From the NCBI RefSeq assembly GCF_048820915.1, contig NZ_JBMERR010000019.1, positions 39,542 through 103,541 on the forward strand: 64,000 nt of DNA. Reading direction: 5' to 3'. This document shows positions 42,242 to 52,175 of this stretch, one piece after another (the first letter of the stretch is position 1; every line of letters starts with the position of its first letter). The position numbers and the translations under genes were made by a program. This DNA is from Cribrihabitans_A pelagius. Its GTDB lineage: Bacteria; Pseudomonadota; Alphaproteobacteria; Rhodobacterales; Rhodobacteraceae. Below the pieces are notes generated by a model. The model made no database searches and was not told the DNA's origin. It was given only the letters and a program-made list of their open reading frames with translations.

Positions 42242-44735
42242 AAAGCGTGTGTCCGTCCGCCTCGCCGCGGTTGGCGGCCGACAGGTGCGCGCCGAACTGG
42301 AAGGTGTCGGCGAGGCCGGCGCGCGCGGCTTCGGCCGTCTCAGTGGCGAGATGGAGGCGGCCAACGCCCGGCTCGCAGGTTTCGCACGGCAGGTGCGAGT
42401 TGCGGCAGCTGCTGCCGTCGCAGCTTCCACGGCCGCGGGCGTCGCCATGGTGCGTTCCGGCCTGCAGGCGGTGGATACGCAGGCCAAGCTCGCCCAGTCG
42501 CTCGGGACCACCGTCGCCTCGATCCAGACGCTCGAGCGGGCGGGCGAGTTGGCGGGCGTGTCGATGTCCGGCATCGAGCAGGCGACGAAGGATCTGACGC
42601 GGCGGTTGAGCCAGGCCGCGGCGGGTGGCGGGCCTGCGGCGCAGGCGCTCGAGCGGCTGGGGCTTTCGGCCTCCGATCTGCTGGCCCTGTCGCTCGACGA
42701 ACGCGTGGGGGCGATCAACGCGGCCATCGAGGACTTCGTGCCTGCCGCTGAACGCGCAGCAGTCGCGGGCCAGCTGTTCGGCGAGGAAGGTTCGATCGCC
42801 ATGTCGCGGATCGACACGGCGACGCTGCGCCAGGCGACGGAGGACGTCCTCGCTTTCGGAGTCGTCGTCTCCGAGCAGGACGCTGAACAGATCGAGCGGA
42901 CCAACGATGCGATCTCCCGGCTCTGGCTGATCTGGCGCGGGCTCTCGAACCAGCTGGCTGTCGCCGCAGCACCGGCGCTGGAGGCCGTCGCCAACGCCAT
43001 GGCGGCCGTGGCAAGCCGCACGGGTCCGCTGGGCACCTCGATCCGCGGGCTCTTCGACAACATCGGCCGCCTGACCACCTACGCCGCCACCTTCGCGGCC
43101 TTTCTCGCGAGCCGCTGGGTGGCGGGAATGGCCGCTGCGGCGCTTTCGGTCCGTGGCCTTGCAACCGCGCTCGTCGTTTTGCGCGGCGCGCTGATCCGGA
43201 CCGGTATCGGGGCGCTGATCGTCGGCGCTGGCGAACTCGTCTACCAGTTCACCCGGCTTGTGTCGGGAGCTGGCGGCTTTGGCGAGGCAATGTCGCTCCT
43301 AAAGGACCTTGCCGTCGAAGTCTGGGATCGGATCAAGATGGGGGCTGCGGCGGCGGGCGCTGCGGCCACGGCAATGTTCTTCGATCTGAAGGCGGATGCC
43401 GCTTCTGGCATGCAGAGCGCCATCGAGAGCGTTGTGGCTTTTGGAAATACAGCCACCAACACGTTTGAGGGCGCCTACGAGGCGATCAAGGCGATCTGGG
43501 GTCTGCTGCCCGCCGCCATCGGCGATCTGGCGTTCCAAGCGGCGAACAGCCTGGTCGATGGCGTCGAGGCGATGCTGAACGGCGTGGTCTCGCGCATCAA
43601 CGGCTTCATCGGCGGCATCAACGCCGGACTCGAAGCACTCGGGTCGGAGCAGCGCATCTCGCTGGTGCCGGACCTCGACCTCGGCGAGATCGAGAACCGC
43701 TTCGAGGGTGCGGCGACGGCTGCGACCACCGCCGCGCAGACGGCGTTCGACCGCGCCTTCGAGGACAATCCGCTCACCGCGCCCGATCTCGGTCTGACCG
43801 AGGCGGCGAACCGCGCGCTCGAATCCGCGAACCTCTACCGTGACGTCGCGCGCGATCTGGCCGAGGGGGCACGTGCGCCTCTCGAAAGCTGGCAGGCGCT
43901 GCGCGATGCCGTGCGCGGCACCGACGGTGAGGCGGATCAGACAACCGTCCGGGGGACGGTTGTCCCGCCGAACGGTGCCGATGCGCTGACCGAGGCCACT
44001 GGTGCGGCCGAGAGGTTGGAGACGGCGCTCGGCGATGCCGGGCGCGCTGCAACAGATGCAGGCGCGGCGGCCGGGGCTACTGCCGCAGCTGCAGAGCCCG
44101 CGACCGAGGCGGCCGTCACTGGCTGGCAGGCGGTCACGGCGGCGCTCTCCGACTATGCCAGCAAGGCCCGCGACATCGGCGGCGATATCGGCCAGAGCCT
44201 CGTCGGCGCCTTCCAGTCGGCCGAGAACGCGGTGGGCCAGTTCGTGAAGACCGGCAAGCTGAACTTCCGCGATCTCGTCACCTCGCTGCTGGCCGATCTC
44301 GCCCAACTCGCGGCGCGGCGGTTCATCCTCGGGCCGATCGCAAACGCGCTCTCCGGCATGTTCTCCGGCGCGGGCGGCGTAGCGGGGGGAAACGCCCCAC
44401 TGGGGCCTTTCCTGGCCCCGCTACTCGCCAACGTCCTGCATGCGGGCGGGATGGTCGGATCGGCCGGACCGTCGCGGATGGTCCCGGCCATGGCTTTCGC
44501 TGCCGCCCCGCGAATGCATTCAGGCGGCATGGCGGGGCTGCGCCATGACGAGGTGCCCGCGATCCTGCAACGCGGCGAGCGGGTGCTCTCGCGTCGCGAG
44601 GCGCAGAGCTACGGCGCGGGCGGCGGGGTCAACGTCACGATCATGGCCCGCGACGCCGAGAGCTTCCGTCAATCGCGGACGCAGGTTGCGGCCGACATCG
44701 CCCGCGCCGTGTCGCTCGGGCGGAGGGGAATGTGA
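42234..44735 (+). CDS. tail tape measure protein
   Basis: An 833-residue tape measure. It has a long helical N-terminal part, a hydrophobic section (about 270-350), Ala/Thr-rich repeats and a C-terminal part with MHSGGMAGLRHDEVPAILQRGERVL, a known tape-measure signature. The length predicts a fairly short tail. It starts within the last bases of the frameshifted chaperone. Confidence 0.92.
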   Translation: MAEKRVSVRLAAVGGRQVRAELEGVGEAGARGFGRLSGEMEAANARLAGFARQVRVAAAAAVAASTAAGVAMVRSGLQAVDTQAKLAQSLGTTVASIQTLERAGELAGVSMSGIEQATKDLTRRLSQAAAGGGPAAQALERLGLSASDLLALSLDERVGAINAAIEDFVPAAERAAVAGQLFGEEGSIAMSRIDTATLRQATEDVLAFGVVVSEQDAEQIERTNDAISRLWLIWRGLSNQLAVAAAPALEAVANAMAAVASRTGPLGTSIRGLFDNIGRLTTYAATFAAFLASRWVAGMAAAALSVRGLATALVVLRGALIRTGIGALIVGAGELVYQFTRLVSGAGGFGEAMSLLKDLAVEVWDRIKMGAAAAGAAATAMFFDLKADAASGMQSAIESVVAFGNTATNTFEGAYEAIKAIWGLLPAAIGDLAFQAANSLVDGVEAMLNGVVSRINGFIGGINAGLEALGSEQRISLVPDLDLGEIENRFEGAATAATTAAQTAFDRAFEDNPLTAPDLGLTEAANRALESANLYRDVARDLAEGARAPLESWQALRDAVRGTDGEADQTTVRGTVVPPNGADALTEATGAAERLETALGDAGRAATDAGAAAGATAAAAEPATEAAVTGWQAVTAALSDYASKARDIGGDIGQSLVGAFQSAENAVGQFVKTGKLNFRDLVTSLLADLAQLAARRFILGPIANALSGMFSGAGGVAGGNAPLGPFLAPLLANVLHAGGMVGSAGPSRMVPAMAFAAAPRMHSGGMAGLRHDEVPAILQRGERVLSRREAQSYGAGGGVNVTIMARDAESFRQSRTQVAADIARAVSLGRRGM

Positions 44736-45361
44736 TGGCGTTCCACGAGGTCCGGTTTCCCGACAACATCAGCCGCGGCGCGCGGGGCGGGCCGGAGCGG
44801 CGCACGCAGATCGTCGAGCTCGCCTCGGGCGACGAAGAGAGGAACGCCAGTTGGGCCAACTCGCGCCGCCGTTACGATGTCGCTTACGGCATCCGCCGCG
44901 CCGACGATCTGGCGGCGGTGGTCGCGTTCTTCGAGGCACGGAACGGGCGGCTGCACGGTTTCCGCTTCAAGGACTGGGGCGACCACAAGTCCTGCCTGCC
45001 TTCGGGTACGCCGTCGCCCACCGATCAGGCGATCGGCACCGGCGATGGCGCGACGACCGCCTTCCAGCTGGTGAAGCGCTACGCCTCGGGCGCGCAATCC
45101 TGGACGCGCGGCATCGCGAAGCCGGTGACGGGCACCGTGCGCATCGCGCTCGGCGGGGTCGAGCAGCCCTCCGGCTGGTCGGTCGACACCGCCACTGGCG
45201 TCGTCACCTTCGGTACTGCGCCAGGCTCCGGCGTCGCCATCACCGCGGGCTTCGAATTCGACGTGCCCGTCCGCTTCGACACAGATGCGCTCGACGTGAC
45301 GCTCGACCTCGAGCGGCTCGGCTCGATCACCTCCATTCCGTTGCTGGAACTGCGCCGATGA
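44735..45361 (+). CDS. DUF2460 baseplate protein (GTA gp12-like)
   Basis: A 208-residue protein starting MAFHEVRFPDNISRGARGGPERRTQIV, the typical start of DUF2460 distal-tail proteins of gene transfer agents. It forms the tail tip ring. The ATG follows GGAGGGGAATGTG and overlaps the tape measure stop. A four-base overlap links it to the next gene. Confidence 0.92.
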   Translation: MAFHEVRFPDNISRGARGGPERRTQIVELASGDEERNASWANSRRRYDVAYGIRRADDLAAVVAFFEARNGRLHGFRFKDWGDHKSCLPSGTPSPTDQAIGTGDGATTAFQLVKRYASGAQSWTRGIAKPVTGTVRIALGGVEQPSGWSVDTATGVVTFGTAPGSGVAITAGFEFDVPVRFDTDALDVTLDLERLGSITSIPLLELRR

Positions 45362-46242
45362 AGAACTTGGATCCTGCCCTGCAATCCCATCTCGACGAGG
45401 GCACGACGACGCTCGCCTGGTGCTGGCGGATCGCGCGTGCCGACGGCGTGAGTTTCGGCTTCACCGACCACGACCGGACGCTCAGCTTCGACGGGACCGA
45501 CTTCGAGCCCGAGAGCGGGCTCACGGCCTCCGAGGTGCGCTCGGGCTCCGACCTTTCGGTCGATGCGCAGGATGCCGAGGGCGTGCTGACCTCGGACCGG
45601 ATCACCGAGACCGACATCCTCGACGGCCGCTGGGACAATGCCGAGGTCGAGGTCTGGCGGGCGAACTGGGCAGACACGAGCCAGCGCGTGCTGATGCGGC
45701 GGGGCGCCATCGGCCAGATCCGGCGCGGGCGCTTGGCTTTCGTCGCCGAGGTGCGCTCGCTCGCCCATGTGCTGGGCCAGACAATCGGGCGGACGTTCCA
45801 GGCGACCTGCGACGCCGCCCTCGGCGATGCGCGCTGCGGCGTCGATCTCGAGGATCCGGCCTTCAAGGGGACGGGCGCCGTCATCGATCCCCTGCGCGAC
45901 CGGGCCTTCACCGCCTCAGGCCTTGGCGGGTTCGCCTCCGGATGGTTCACCTTCGGCACGCTGGACTGGACCAGCGGCGCGAACGCGGGACGGCGCACCG
46001 AAGTGCTGGGCCATGACGTCACGGATGGCATCGCCGTGCTGACCCTGCTTGAGGCGCCGGTGCGGTCCATCGCCGAAAGCGATGCCTTCACCATTCGCGC
46101 TGGCTGCGACAAGCGGATGGAGACCTGCGGCGCGAAGTTCGCCAACACCGCCAACTTCCGGGGCTTCCCGCACATCCCCGGCCAAGATGCGGTGCTGCGC
46201 TACGCCACCAAGGATGGCGGGCATGAGGGGTCCGTGCTGTGA
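45358..46242 (+). CDS. DUF2163 baseplate protein (GTA gp13-like)
   Basis: A 294-residue protein (MKNLDPALQSHLDEGTTTLAWCWRI...FGFTDHDRTLSFDG). It belongs to DUF2163, with conserved cysteines CDAALGDARCGVDL and CDKRMETCGAKFANTANFRGFPHIPG. These probably ligate an iron-sulfur centre or zinc in the tail tip hub. The stop overlaps the next GTG start. Confidence 0.92.
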   Translation: MKNLDPALQSHLDEGTTTLAWCWRIARADGVSFGFTDHDRTLSFDGTDFEPESGLTASEVRSGSDLSVDAQDAEGVLTSDRITETDILDGRWDNAEVEVWRANWADTSQRVLMRRGAIGQIRRGRLAFVAEVRSLAHVLGQTIGRTFQATCDAALGDARCGVDLEDPAFKGTGAVIDPLRDRAFTASGLGGFASGWFTFGTLDWTSGANAGRRTEVLGHDVTDGIAVLTLLEAPVRSIAESDAFTIRAGCDKRMETCGAKFANTANFRGFPHIPGQDAVLRYATKDGGHEGSVL

Positions 46243-46733
46243 CCAACGTTGTTTCCGCTGGAAACGACGGGCGGCAGTGCATCGCATCGCGATGCACGAG
46301 AGCCACCGCCGATCCCGAGCGCGTCATCGCCATCGCACGCTCCTGGCTCGGCACGCCGTATCATGATCAAGCCAGTCTGCGGGGCGTCGGCTGCGACTGC
46401 CTCGGGTTGGCGCGGGGCGTCTGGCGTGAAGTCGTCGGCCCCGAGCCGTTCCCGATCCCGCCCTACAGCCGGGACTGGGGCGAGACGGGCCCGCGCGAAG
46501 TCCTGGCGGACGGCGCGCGCCGCATGATGCCGGAGATCAAGCCGTGCGACGCCGGTCCCGGTGCGCTGGTCCTCTTTCGCATGATACCGCGCGCCATTGC
46601 CAAGCATGTCGGGATCCTCACCGGACCCGACAGCTTCCTCCACGCCTACGAGCGGCTCGGCGTGATCGAGGAACCGCTGACCCCATCCTGGCGGCGGCGC
46701 ATCGCCTTCGCCTTTCTGTTCCCGCAACGCTGA
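46239..46733 (+). CDS. NlpC/P60 tail-tip peptidase (GTA gp14-like)
   Basis: A 164-residue cell-wall peptidase on the tail tip. The catalytic Cys54 lies in GCDCLGLARG, and His123 (KHVGIL) and possibly His135 complete the site. It starts with GTG overlapping the previous stop. The first 25 residues are unusual for the family and contain a 9-bp hairpin GTGCATCGC / GCGATGCAC at 46277-46297 in the mRNA. Confidence 0.88.
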   Translation: MTNVVSAGNDGRQCIASRCTRATADPERVIAIARSWLGTPYHDQASLRGVGCDCLGLARGVWREVVGPEPFPIPPYSRDWGETGPREVLADGARRMMPEIKPCDAGPGALVLFRMIPRAIAKHVGILTGPDSFLHAYERLGVIEEPLTPSWRRRIAFAFLFPQR

Positions 46734-46742
46734 GACCCGAAC

Positions 46743-49700
46743 ATGGCCACCCTCGTCCTCGGTGCTGCAGGCGCCGCCATTGGCGGTTCGATCGGCGGCG
46801 CGATCCTCGGCGTCAGCGCCGCCACCATCGGCGGCTTCATCGGCTCCAGCATAGGCTCGGTCGTCGACGGCTGGATCATCTCGTCGCTGGCGCCGACGCA
46901 GCGCATCGAGGGCGCGCGTCTCGACACGCTGCGCGTCACTTCGGCCACCGAGGGCGCGGTCATCCCGCGGCTCTACGGTCGGATGCGGATGGGCGGCAAC
47001 ATCATCTGGGCGACGGATTTTCGCGAGGAGACGAAGACCACCACGCAGGGCGGCGGCAAGGGCGGCGGGGGCGGCAAGGTCAAGACCACCGAGTATCTCT
47101 ACTATGCGAGCTTCGCCGTCGCGCTCTGCGAGGGGCCAATCACGGGGATCGGCCGCATCTGGGCCGACGGCAAACCGATGGACCTTTCCGGCGTCACCTG
47201 GCGCTGGTATCCCGGCGACGAAGCGCAGACCGCCGATCCGTTCACCGCGGCCAGGATGGGCGCGGCCAGCACGCCCGCCTATCGCGGCACGGCCTATGTG
47301 GTCTTCGAGGAGCTGGCGCTTTCCACCTTTGGCAACCGCCTGCCGCAACTCTCTTTCGAGGTGTTCCGCCCGCTCGCCGATCCCGACACCGCCGAGGGAC
47401 TGACCCGCGCCGTCACCATGATCCCGGCCTCCGGCGAATTCACCTACGCGACGCAGGCGATCCGCAAGACCGACGGCGGCGCGACGGTGCCCGAGAACCT
47501 GAACGCGCTGGCAGACTCCACCGACATGGTGGAGGCGCTCGACCGGCTGCAGGCGATGGCCCCGGCGGTCGAGAGCGTCAGCCTCGTCGTCGCCTGGTTC
47601 GGCGACGATCTGCGTGCGGGCTCCTGCAAGGTGCGGCCGGGCGTCGAGGTCTCGGCCAAATCCACCACGCCCGCCAGCTGGTCGGTGAACGGCGTCAGCC
47701 GCGCCAGCGCCTTCCTCGTCAGCCGCGATGATCAGGATCGTCCCGTCTATGGCGGTACGCCCTCCGATTTCGCGGTGGTGCAGGCGATCCAGGAGATGAA
47801 GGCCCGCGGGCTGCGGGTCACTTTCTACCCGTTTATCCTGATGGACGTGCCGCCCGGCAACACGCTGCCGAACCCCTATTCCGACAACGCCGCCGAGACA
47901 GGGCAGCCCGCGTTCCCCTGGCGGGGACGGATCACCTGTTCGCCTGCGGCGGGATTTGCAGGATCGGTCGACAAGACCGCCACGGCCGCAAGCCAGGTCG
48001 CGGCGCTGTTCGGTGCGGCCACGCCCGCCAGCTTCAGTATCTCGGGCGAGAGCGTCAGCTGGACCGGCACGCCCGGCGACTGGGGCCTGCGCCGCATGGT
48101 GCTGCACTATGCCTATCTCTGCGCGGCGGCGGGCGGGGTCGACGCCTTCCTGATCGGCACCGAGATGCCGGGGCTGACGACCATCCGCTCGGGCGCGGCC
48201 ACCTATCCGGCGGTGCAGGCGTATCGGGACCTGCTCGCCGATGTCCGTTCGATCCTCGGGTCCGGCACGAAAATCAGCTACGCGGCGGACTGGTCGGAGT
48301 ACTTCGGTCACCAGCCGGGCGACGGCAGCGGCGACGTGTTCTTTCACCTCGACCCGCTCTGGGCGGACGGGAACGTCGATTTCATCGGGATCGACAACTA
48401 CATGCCGATCTCCGACTGGCGCGACGGTTTCGAGCATCTCGACGCGGCCGAGGGCTGGCCCGCGATCTACGACCGGGCCTATTTGCAGGGGAATATCGCG
48501 GGCGGCGAAGGCTTCGACTGGTTCTACGCGAGCGCCGCCGATCGCTCCGCTCAGGTCCGCACTCCGATCACGGATGGCGCGGCGGCCAAGCCCTGGGTCT
48601 TCCGCTACAAGGATCTGCGCGCCTGGTGGTCGAACCCGCACTATGACCGCCCGGGCGGGGTGGAGAGCGGGACGCCGACAGCGTGGACGCCGCAATCCAA
48701 GCCGGTCTGGTTCACCGAGCTCGGCTGTCCCGCCATCGACCGGGGCACCAACCAGCCAAACGTCTTCTTCGACCCCAAGTCCACGGAGAGCTTCACGCCG
48801 CATTTCTCGCGGGGCTGGCGCGATGACGCGATCCAGCGCGCCTATCTCGAGGCGACCTATCTCTGGTGGGGCGAGGCGGCGAACAACCCGCTGTCCTCGG
48901 TCTACGGCGGCCGCATGGTGCATGTGCCGGAATGCGCCGCCTGGACATGGGACGCGCGGCCCTATCCCTTCTTCCCCGCACTGACCGACGTCTGGACGGA
49001 CGGGGCGAACTGGCGACTGGGGCACTGGCTGACGGGGCGGCTGGGTGCCGTGTCGCTGGCGGCGCTGGTCCGGCATCTCTGCCTGCGCGCCGGGCTGCCC
49101 GAGGCGAGGATCGACGTCACCGGGCTTTGGGGCGCGGTCGAGGGCTACGCCATCACGGCGCTCGAAAGCCCGCGCGCCTCGATCACCACGCTGTCGCGCC
49201 ACTTCGGCTTCGACGCCGTCGAGACCGAGGGGGTGATCCACTTCGTCATGCGCGGCCGGGCCTCCGTCGCCACTCTCGGGCCCGACGATCTGGTGGCGGC
49301 CCGCGAGGGCGACGTGCTGGAGCTGACGCGCGGCCAGGAGACCGAACTGCCGCAGGCGCTGAAGTGGCAGGTCGCCCGCGCCGACGAGGATTACGACGCG
49401 GCCCTCGTCGAGGCGCGGCGTATCACCGTGGACACGACGCGGATCGCCTCCGAGTCCTTCCCCATGGCGGTACCGCCGGAGGAGGCCGAGCGCCGCTGCC
49501 GCCGCGCGCTGATGGAGGCGTGGGTGGGGCGCGAGACGGCGGTGTTCCGTCTGCCGCCATCGCGGCTCGCGCTCGATCCGGCCGACGCGATCCGGCTCGC
49601 GCATGACGGGCGGCTGGTCGATCTGCGGCTCGTCTCCATCGCCGACGCCGAGGCGCGCGGCATCGAGGCGGTCCGCCAAGACCGCGCGACCTACGACCTG

Positions 49701-50708
49701 CCGCCCGGCGATCCTCGCGCGGCGTCGCTGACGCGTGCCGTCGTGTTCGGCGCGCCGGATGCCGTGCTGATGGACCTGCCGCAGCTGACCGAGGACCAGC
49801 CCGCGCATCGGCCGCTCGTCGCAGCGCACGCCATTCCCTGGCCGGGCGAGATGGCGGTGTTCCGCAGCCCCTCCACGGATGGCTTCGAGCTGCTGACCAC
49901 GTTCGGCAGCCGCGCCCGGATCGGCACACTGGTCTCGGACTTCTTTGCGGGACCGACGTCGCGCTTCGACCTCGGGAACGCGCTGGTGGTCGACTTGCTG
50001 ACCGGCACTCTGGAGAGCGTCACCGACCTGACGCTGTTCGGCGGGGCCAACGCGCTGGCCATCGAGAGCGCGCCCGGCGTCTGGGAGATCGTTCAGGCGG
50101 GCGCAGCGGAACTGCTGGCGCCGGGTCGGTATCGTCTGACCCGGCTCCTGCGTGGCCAACGCGGCACCGAGGGCGCCATGGGCAATCCTGCGCCCGCTGG
50201 CGCACGGGTGGTGGTGCTCGACGACAGCCTTGCATCGCTGCCGATCGCCGAGGCCGATCTCGGGATTCCATGGAACTGGCGCATCGGCCCCGCAAGCCGC
50301 CCGGTCAGCGACGAGACCTATGTGGCGCAGACCTTCGCGCCCGAGGGTGTCGGTCTCCGACCATTCTCCGTCGCCCATATCGAGCAGCCGTGGCGCACGC
50401 CGCGAACGTCCGGCGATCTGACCATCCGGTGGACGCGCCGGTCCCGCGCCCTCTCGGCCGACAGCTGGGGTGGGCTGGAGGTGCCGCTCGGCGAGGAACT
50501 GGAGACCTACGAGGTTGAGATCCTCGACGGCGCGACGGTGAAGCGGGCGCTGAGCACCGCCACCACCAGCGCGCTCTACACCGCGGCCGCCCAGACCGCC
50601 GACTGGGGCGCGCCGCTCGCCCCCGGCGACACGCTCGACATCCGTATCTCTCAACTCTCCGCCCTCGTCGGGCGGGGCGCGCCCAAGACCGTCACGCTCT
50701 TGTTCTGA
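46743..50708 (+). CDS. tail hub/host-specificity protein with TIM-barrel domain (GTA gp15-like)
   Basis: A 1321-residue baseplate megaprotein. The N terminus is a glycine-rich hydrophobic region (AAGAAIGGSIGGAILG). A glycoside-hydrolase TIM-barrel-like domain spans about 410-720 (IGTEMPGLTTIRS, FIGIDNYMPISDWRDG, WFTELGCPAIDRGTNQPN). A phage tail-3 domain follows at about 770-930 and a beta-rich C terminus after it. It binds the host surface and connects to fibres. It matches the RcGTA gp15 family in length and order. Confidence 0.93.
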   Translation: MATLVLGAAGAAIGGSIGGAILGVSAATIGGFIGSSIGSVVDGWIISSLAPTQRIEGARLDTLRVTSATEGAVIPRLYGRMRMGGNIIWATDFREETKTTTQGGGKGGGGGKVKTTEYLYYASFAVALCEGPITGIGRIWADGKPMDLSGVTWRWYPGDEAQTADPFTAARMGAASTPAYRGTAYVVFEELALSTFGNRLPQLSFEVFRPLADPDTAEGLTRAVTMIPASGEFTYATQAIRKTDGGATVPENLNALADSTDMVEALDRLQAMAPAVESVSLVVAWFGDDLRAGSCKVRPGVEVSAKSTTPASWSVNGVSRASAFLVSRDDQDRPVYGGTPSDFAVVQAIQEMKARGLRVTFYPFILMDVPPGNTLPNPYSDNAAETGQPAFPWRGRITCSPAAGFAGSVDKTATAASQVAALFGAATPASFSISGESVSWTGTPGDWGLRRMVLHYAYLCAAAGGVDAFLIGTEMPGLTTIRSGAATYPAVQAYRDLLADVRSILGSGTKISYAADWSEYFGHQPGDGSGDVFFHLDPLWADGNVDFIGIDNYMPISDWRDGFEHLDAAEGWPAIYDRAYLQGNIAGGEGFDWFYASAADRSAQVRTPITDGAAAKPWVFRYKDLRAWWSNPHYDRPGGVESGTPTAWTPQSKPVWFTELGCPAIDRGTNQPNVFFDPKSTESFTPHFSRGWRDDAIQRAYLEATYLWWGEAANNPLSSVYGGRMVHVPECAAWTWDARPYPFFPALTDVWTDGANWRLGHWLTGRLGAVSLAALVRHLCLRAGLPEARIDVTGLWGAVEGYAITALESPRASITTLSRHFGFDAVETEGVIHFVMRGRASVATLGPDDLVAAREGDVLELTRGQETELPQALKWQVARADEDYDAALVEARRITVDTTRIASESFPMAVPPEEAERRCRRALMEAWVGRETAVFRLPPSRLALDPADAIRLAHDGRLVDLRLVSIADAEARGIEAVRQDRATYDLPPGDPRAASLTRAVVFGAPDAVLMDLPQLTEDQPAHRPLVAAHAIPWPGEMAVFRSPSTDGFELLTTFGSRARIGTLVSDFFAGPTSRFDLGNALVVDLLTGTLESVTDLTLFGGANALAIESAPGVWEIVQAGAAELLAPGRYRLTRLLRGQRGTEGAMGNPAPAGARVVVLDDSLASLPIAEADLGIPWNWRIGPASRPVSDETYVAQTFAPEGVGLRPFSVAHIEQPWRTPRTSGDLTIRWTRRSRALSADSWGGLEVPLGEELETYEVEILDGATVKRALSTATTSALYTAAAQTADWGAPLAPGDTLDIRISQLSALVGRGAPKTVTLLF

Positions 50709-50718
50709 AGGCCATCCC

Positions 50719-51795
50719 ATGTCCGATGCCACGACCCATCTCCTGCTGCCCTACATCCTGGCGGCGCAGGCCCAGAAGCATGTCACCCACAACGAGGCAC
50801 TGCGGATCCTCGACGGGCTCGTCCAGCTCTCTGTTATCGATCGGGACCTGGCAGCACCCCCTGCGAGCCCCGCCGACGGCGACCGCTACATCGTCGGCTC
50901 GGGCGCGACGGGCGGCTGGGCGGGCTGGGACCTGAACGTCGCGCTCTGGACCGACGGGGCGTGGCTGCGTCTGCCGCCACGGACCGGCTGGCGGGCGTGG
51001 ATCGAGGACGAGAGCCTGCTGCTGGTGTACGACGGCGTAGCCTGGATCGGAACGACGCCTGCGGCGCTGCAGAACATGGCGCTCCTCGGGCTCGGCACCA
51101 CGGCGGATGCGTCGAACCCGTTCTCGGCCAAGCTCAACGCCGCGCTCTGGACGGCGAAGACCATCGCAGAAGGCGGGACCGGCGATCTCTTATACACCAT
51201 GAACAAGGAGTCCGCAGGCGACGACCTCGGCCTGACGCTGCAGACCAACTTCGTGACCAAGGCGCTTGTGGGCCTCTTCGGCTCCGACCGGTTCCGCCTC
51301 GCGGTCTCCGCCGACGGCAGCACCTTCTTCGACGGGCTGAGCGTCGACAACGCCACCGGCATCGTCGACCAGCCCCGGCTGCCGCGGTTCAAGGCATACA
51401 CGAACTACGACAACTATGTCGGCGTCGGGACCTGGACGAAGATCGGCCTCAACAACACCGACACCAACGATCAGGGAGCCTTCGACGCCGCGAACAACCA
51501 CTTCGTCGCCCCGGTCGACGGCACCTACCTCTTCGGCGCGACGCTGCTCTACAAGATCAACGCCAGCGCCACGGCCCGAATGCGCGGGCGGCTCGTGCTG
51601 AACGGTACGACCGAAATCCGCGGCTCCCTTGGCGAAATCTCCGCCACCCACGTCTCGCTCGCCACCGCGATCTGGCTGCAGACCATGGTGCCGCTCACCG
51701 CGGGCGATACCGTCGAGCTGCAGGGGTATTTCCGGGTCGCGGACGGCTACTTCGCAGCTGACCACACGTCCTTCTGGGGCTGCAAGGTCGGCTGA
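50719..51795 (+). CDS. DUF2793 tail fibre with C1q-like C terminus
   Basis: A 358-residue protein. The N-terminal DUF2793 region (about 5-115, HNEALRILDGLVQLSV...PADGDRYIVG) attaches to the baseplate. The C-terminal 130 residues (VPVDGTYLFGATLLYK-like strands, WLQTMVPLTAGDTVELQGYF) resemble the C1q/TNF jelly-roll used for receptor binding. It follows the hub gene by 10 bases. Confidence 0.85.
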   Translation: MSDATTHLLLPYILAAQAQKHVTHNEALRILDGLVQLSVIDRDLAAPPASPADGDRYIVGSGATGGWAGWDLNVALWTDGAWLRLPPRTGWRAWIEDESLLLVYDGVAWIGTTPAALQNMALLGLGTTADASNPFSAKLNAALWTAKTIAEGGTGDLLYTMNKESAGDDLGLTLQTNFVTKALVGLFGSDRFRLAVSADGSTFFDGLSVDNATGIVDQPRLPRFKAYTNYDNYVGVGTWTKIGLNNTDTNDQGAFDAANNHFVAPVDGTYLFGATLLYKINASATARMRGRLVLNGTTEIRGSLGEISATHVSLATAIWLQTMVPLTAGDTVELQGYFRVADGYFAADHTSFWGCKVG

Positions 51796-51814
51796 GCGGC
51801 GGAAGGAGGATCCT

Positions 51815-52102
51815 ATGAACCCACCCCGATCCGAGGACTTCGTGCGCATGCCCGACGCCGAGTTCGAGGCGATCCTGACGCGGGCGGCCGAGGAAGGCGC
51901 GAAGCGTGCGCTGGCCGATGTCGGTCTCGACGGCGACGAGGCCGCGCTCGACATCCGCGATCTGCGATCGCTGGTGGACTGCATCCGCTTGGTGCGCCGC
52001 ACCGCCATGCAGACCGCCGTCCGCATGATCACCACCGGCGTCATGCTGGCGCTGCTCGCGGGCATCGCCATCAAGCTCAAGATCTTCGGTGGCAGCCCGT
52101 AG
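51815..52102 (+). CDS. DUF6127-type small membrane protein
   Basis: A 95-residue protein. An acidic N-terminal helix region is followed by one hydrophobic helix near the C terminus (AVRMITTGVMLALLAGIAIKL). Its position before the endolysin suggests a holin or lysis accessory role, which is not proven. Strong AAGGAGGA ribosome site. Confidence 0.7.
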   Translation: MNPPRSEDFVRMPDAEFEAILTRAAEEGAKRALADVGLDGDEAALDIRDLRSLVDCIRLVRRTAMQTAVRMITTGVMLALLAGIAIKLKIFGGSP

Positions 52103-52136
52103 CTGCCCATCGCGACAATTCACGCACCAACCCGCA

Positions 52137-52158
52137 CCCGCCCTCGAGGCGGGTTTTT
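52137..52158 (+). terminator. intrinsic terminator before the endolysin gene
   Basis: CCCGCC and GGCGGG form a 6-bp stem with a CTCGA loop followed by TTTTT. It ends 17 bases before the endolysin ATG, so it may limit read-through from tail genes into lysis genes. Confidence 0.75.
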
Positions 52159-52175
52159 CGTTTCTGGAGGACACG

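Noticed and set aside
46200..50732. A 1510-residue open frame antisense to the TIM-barrel hub gene
   Set aside because: High GC third positions create long antisense frames. The sequence is low-complexity Arg/Gly/Asp-rich and the opposite strand matches a known family along its whole length.
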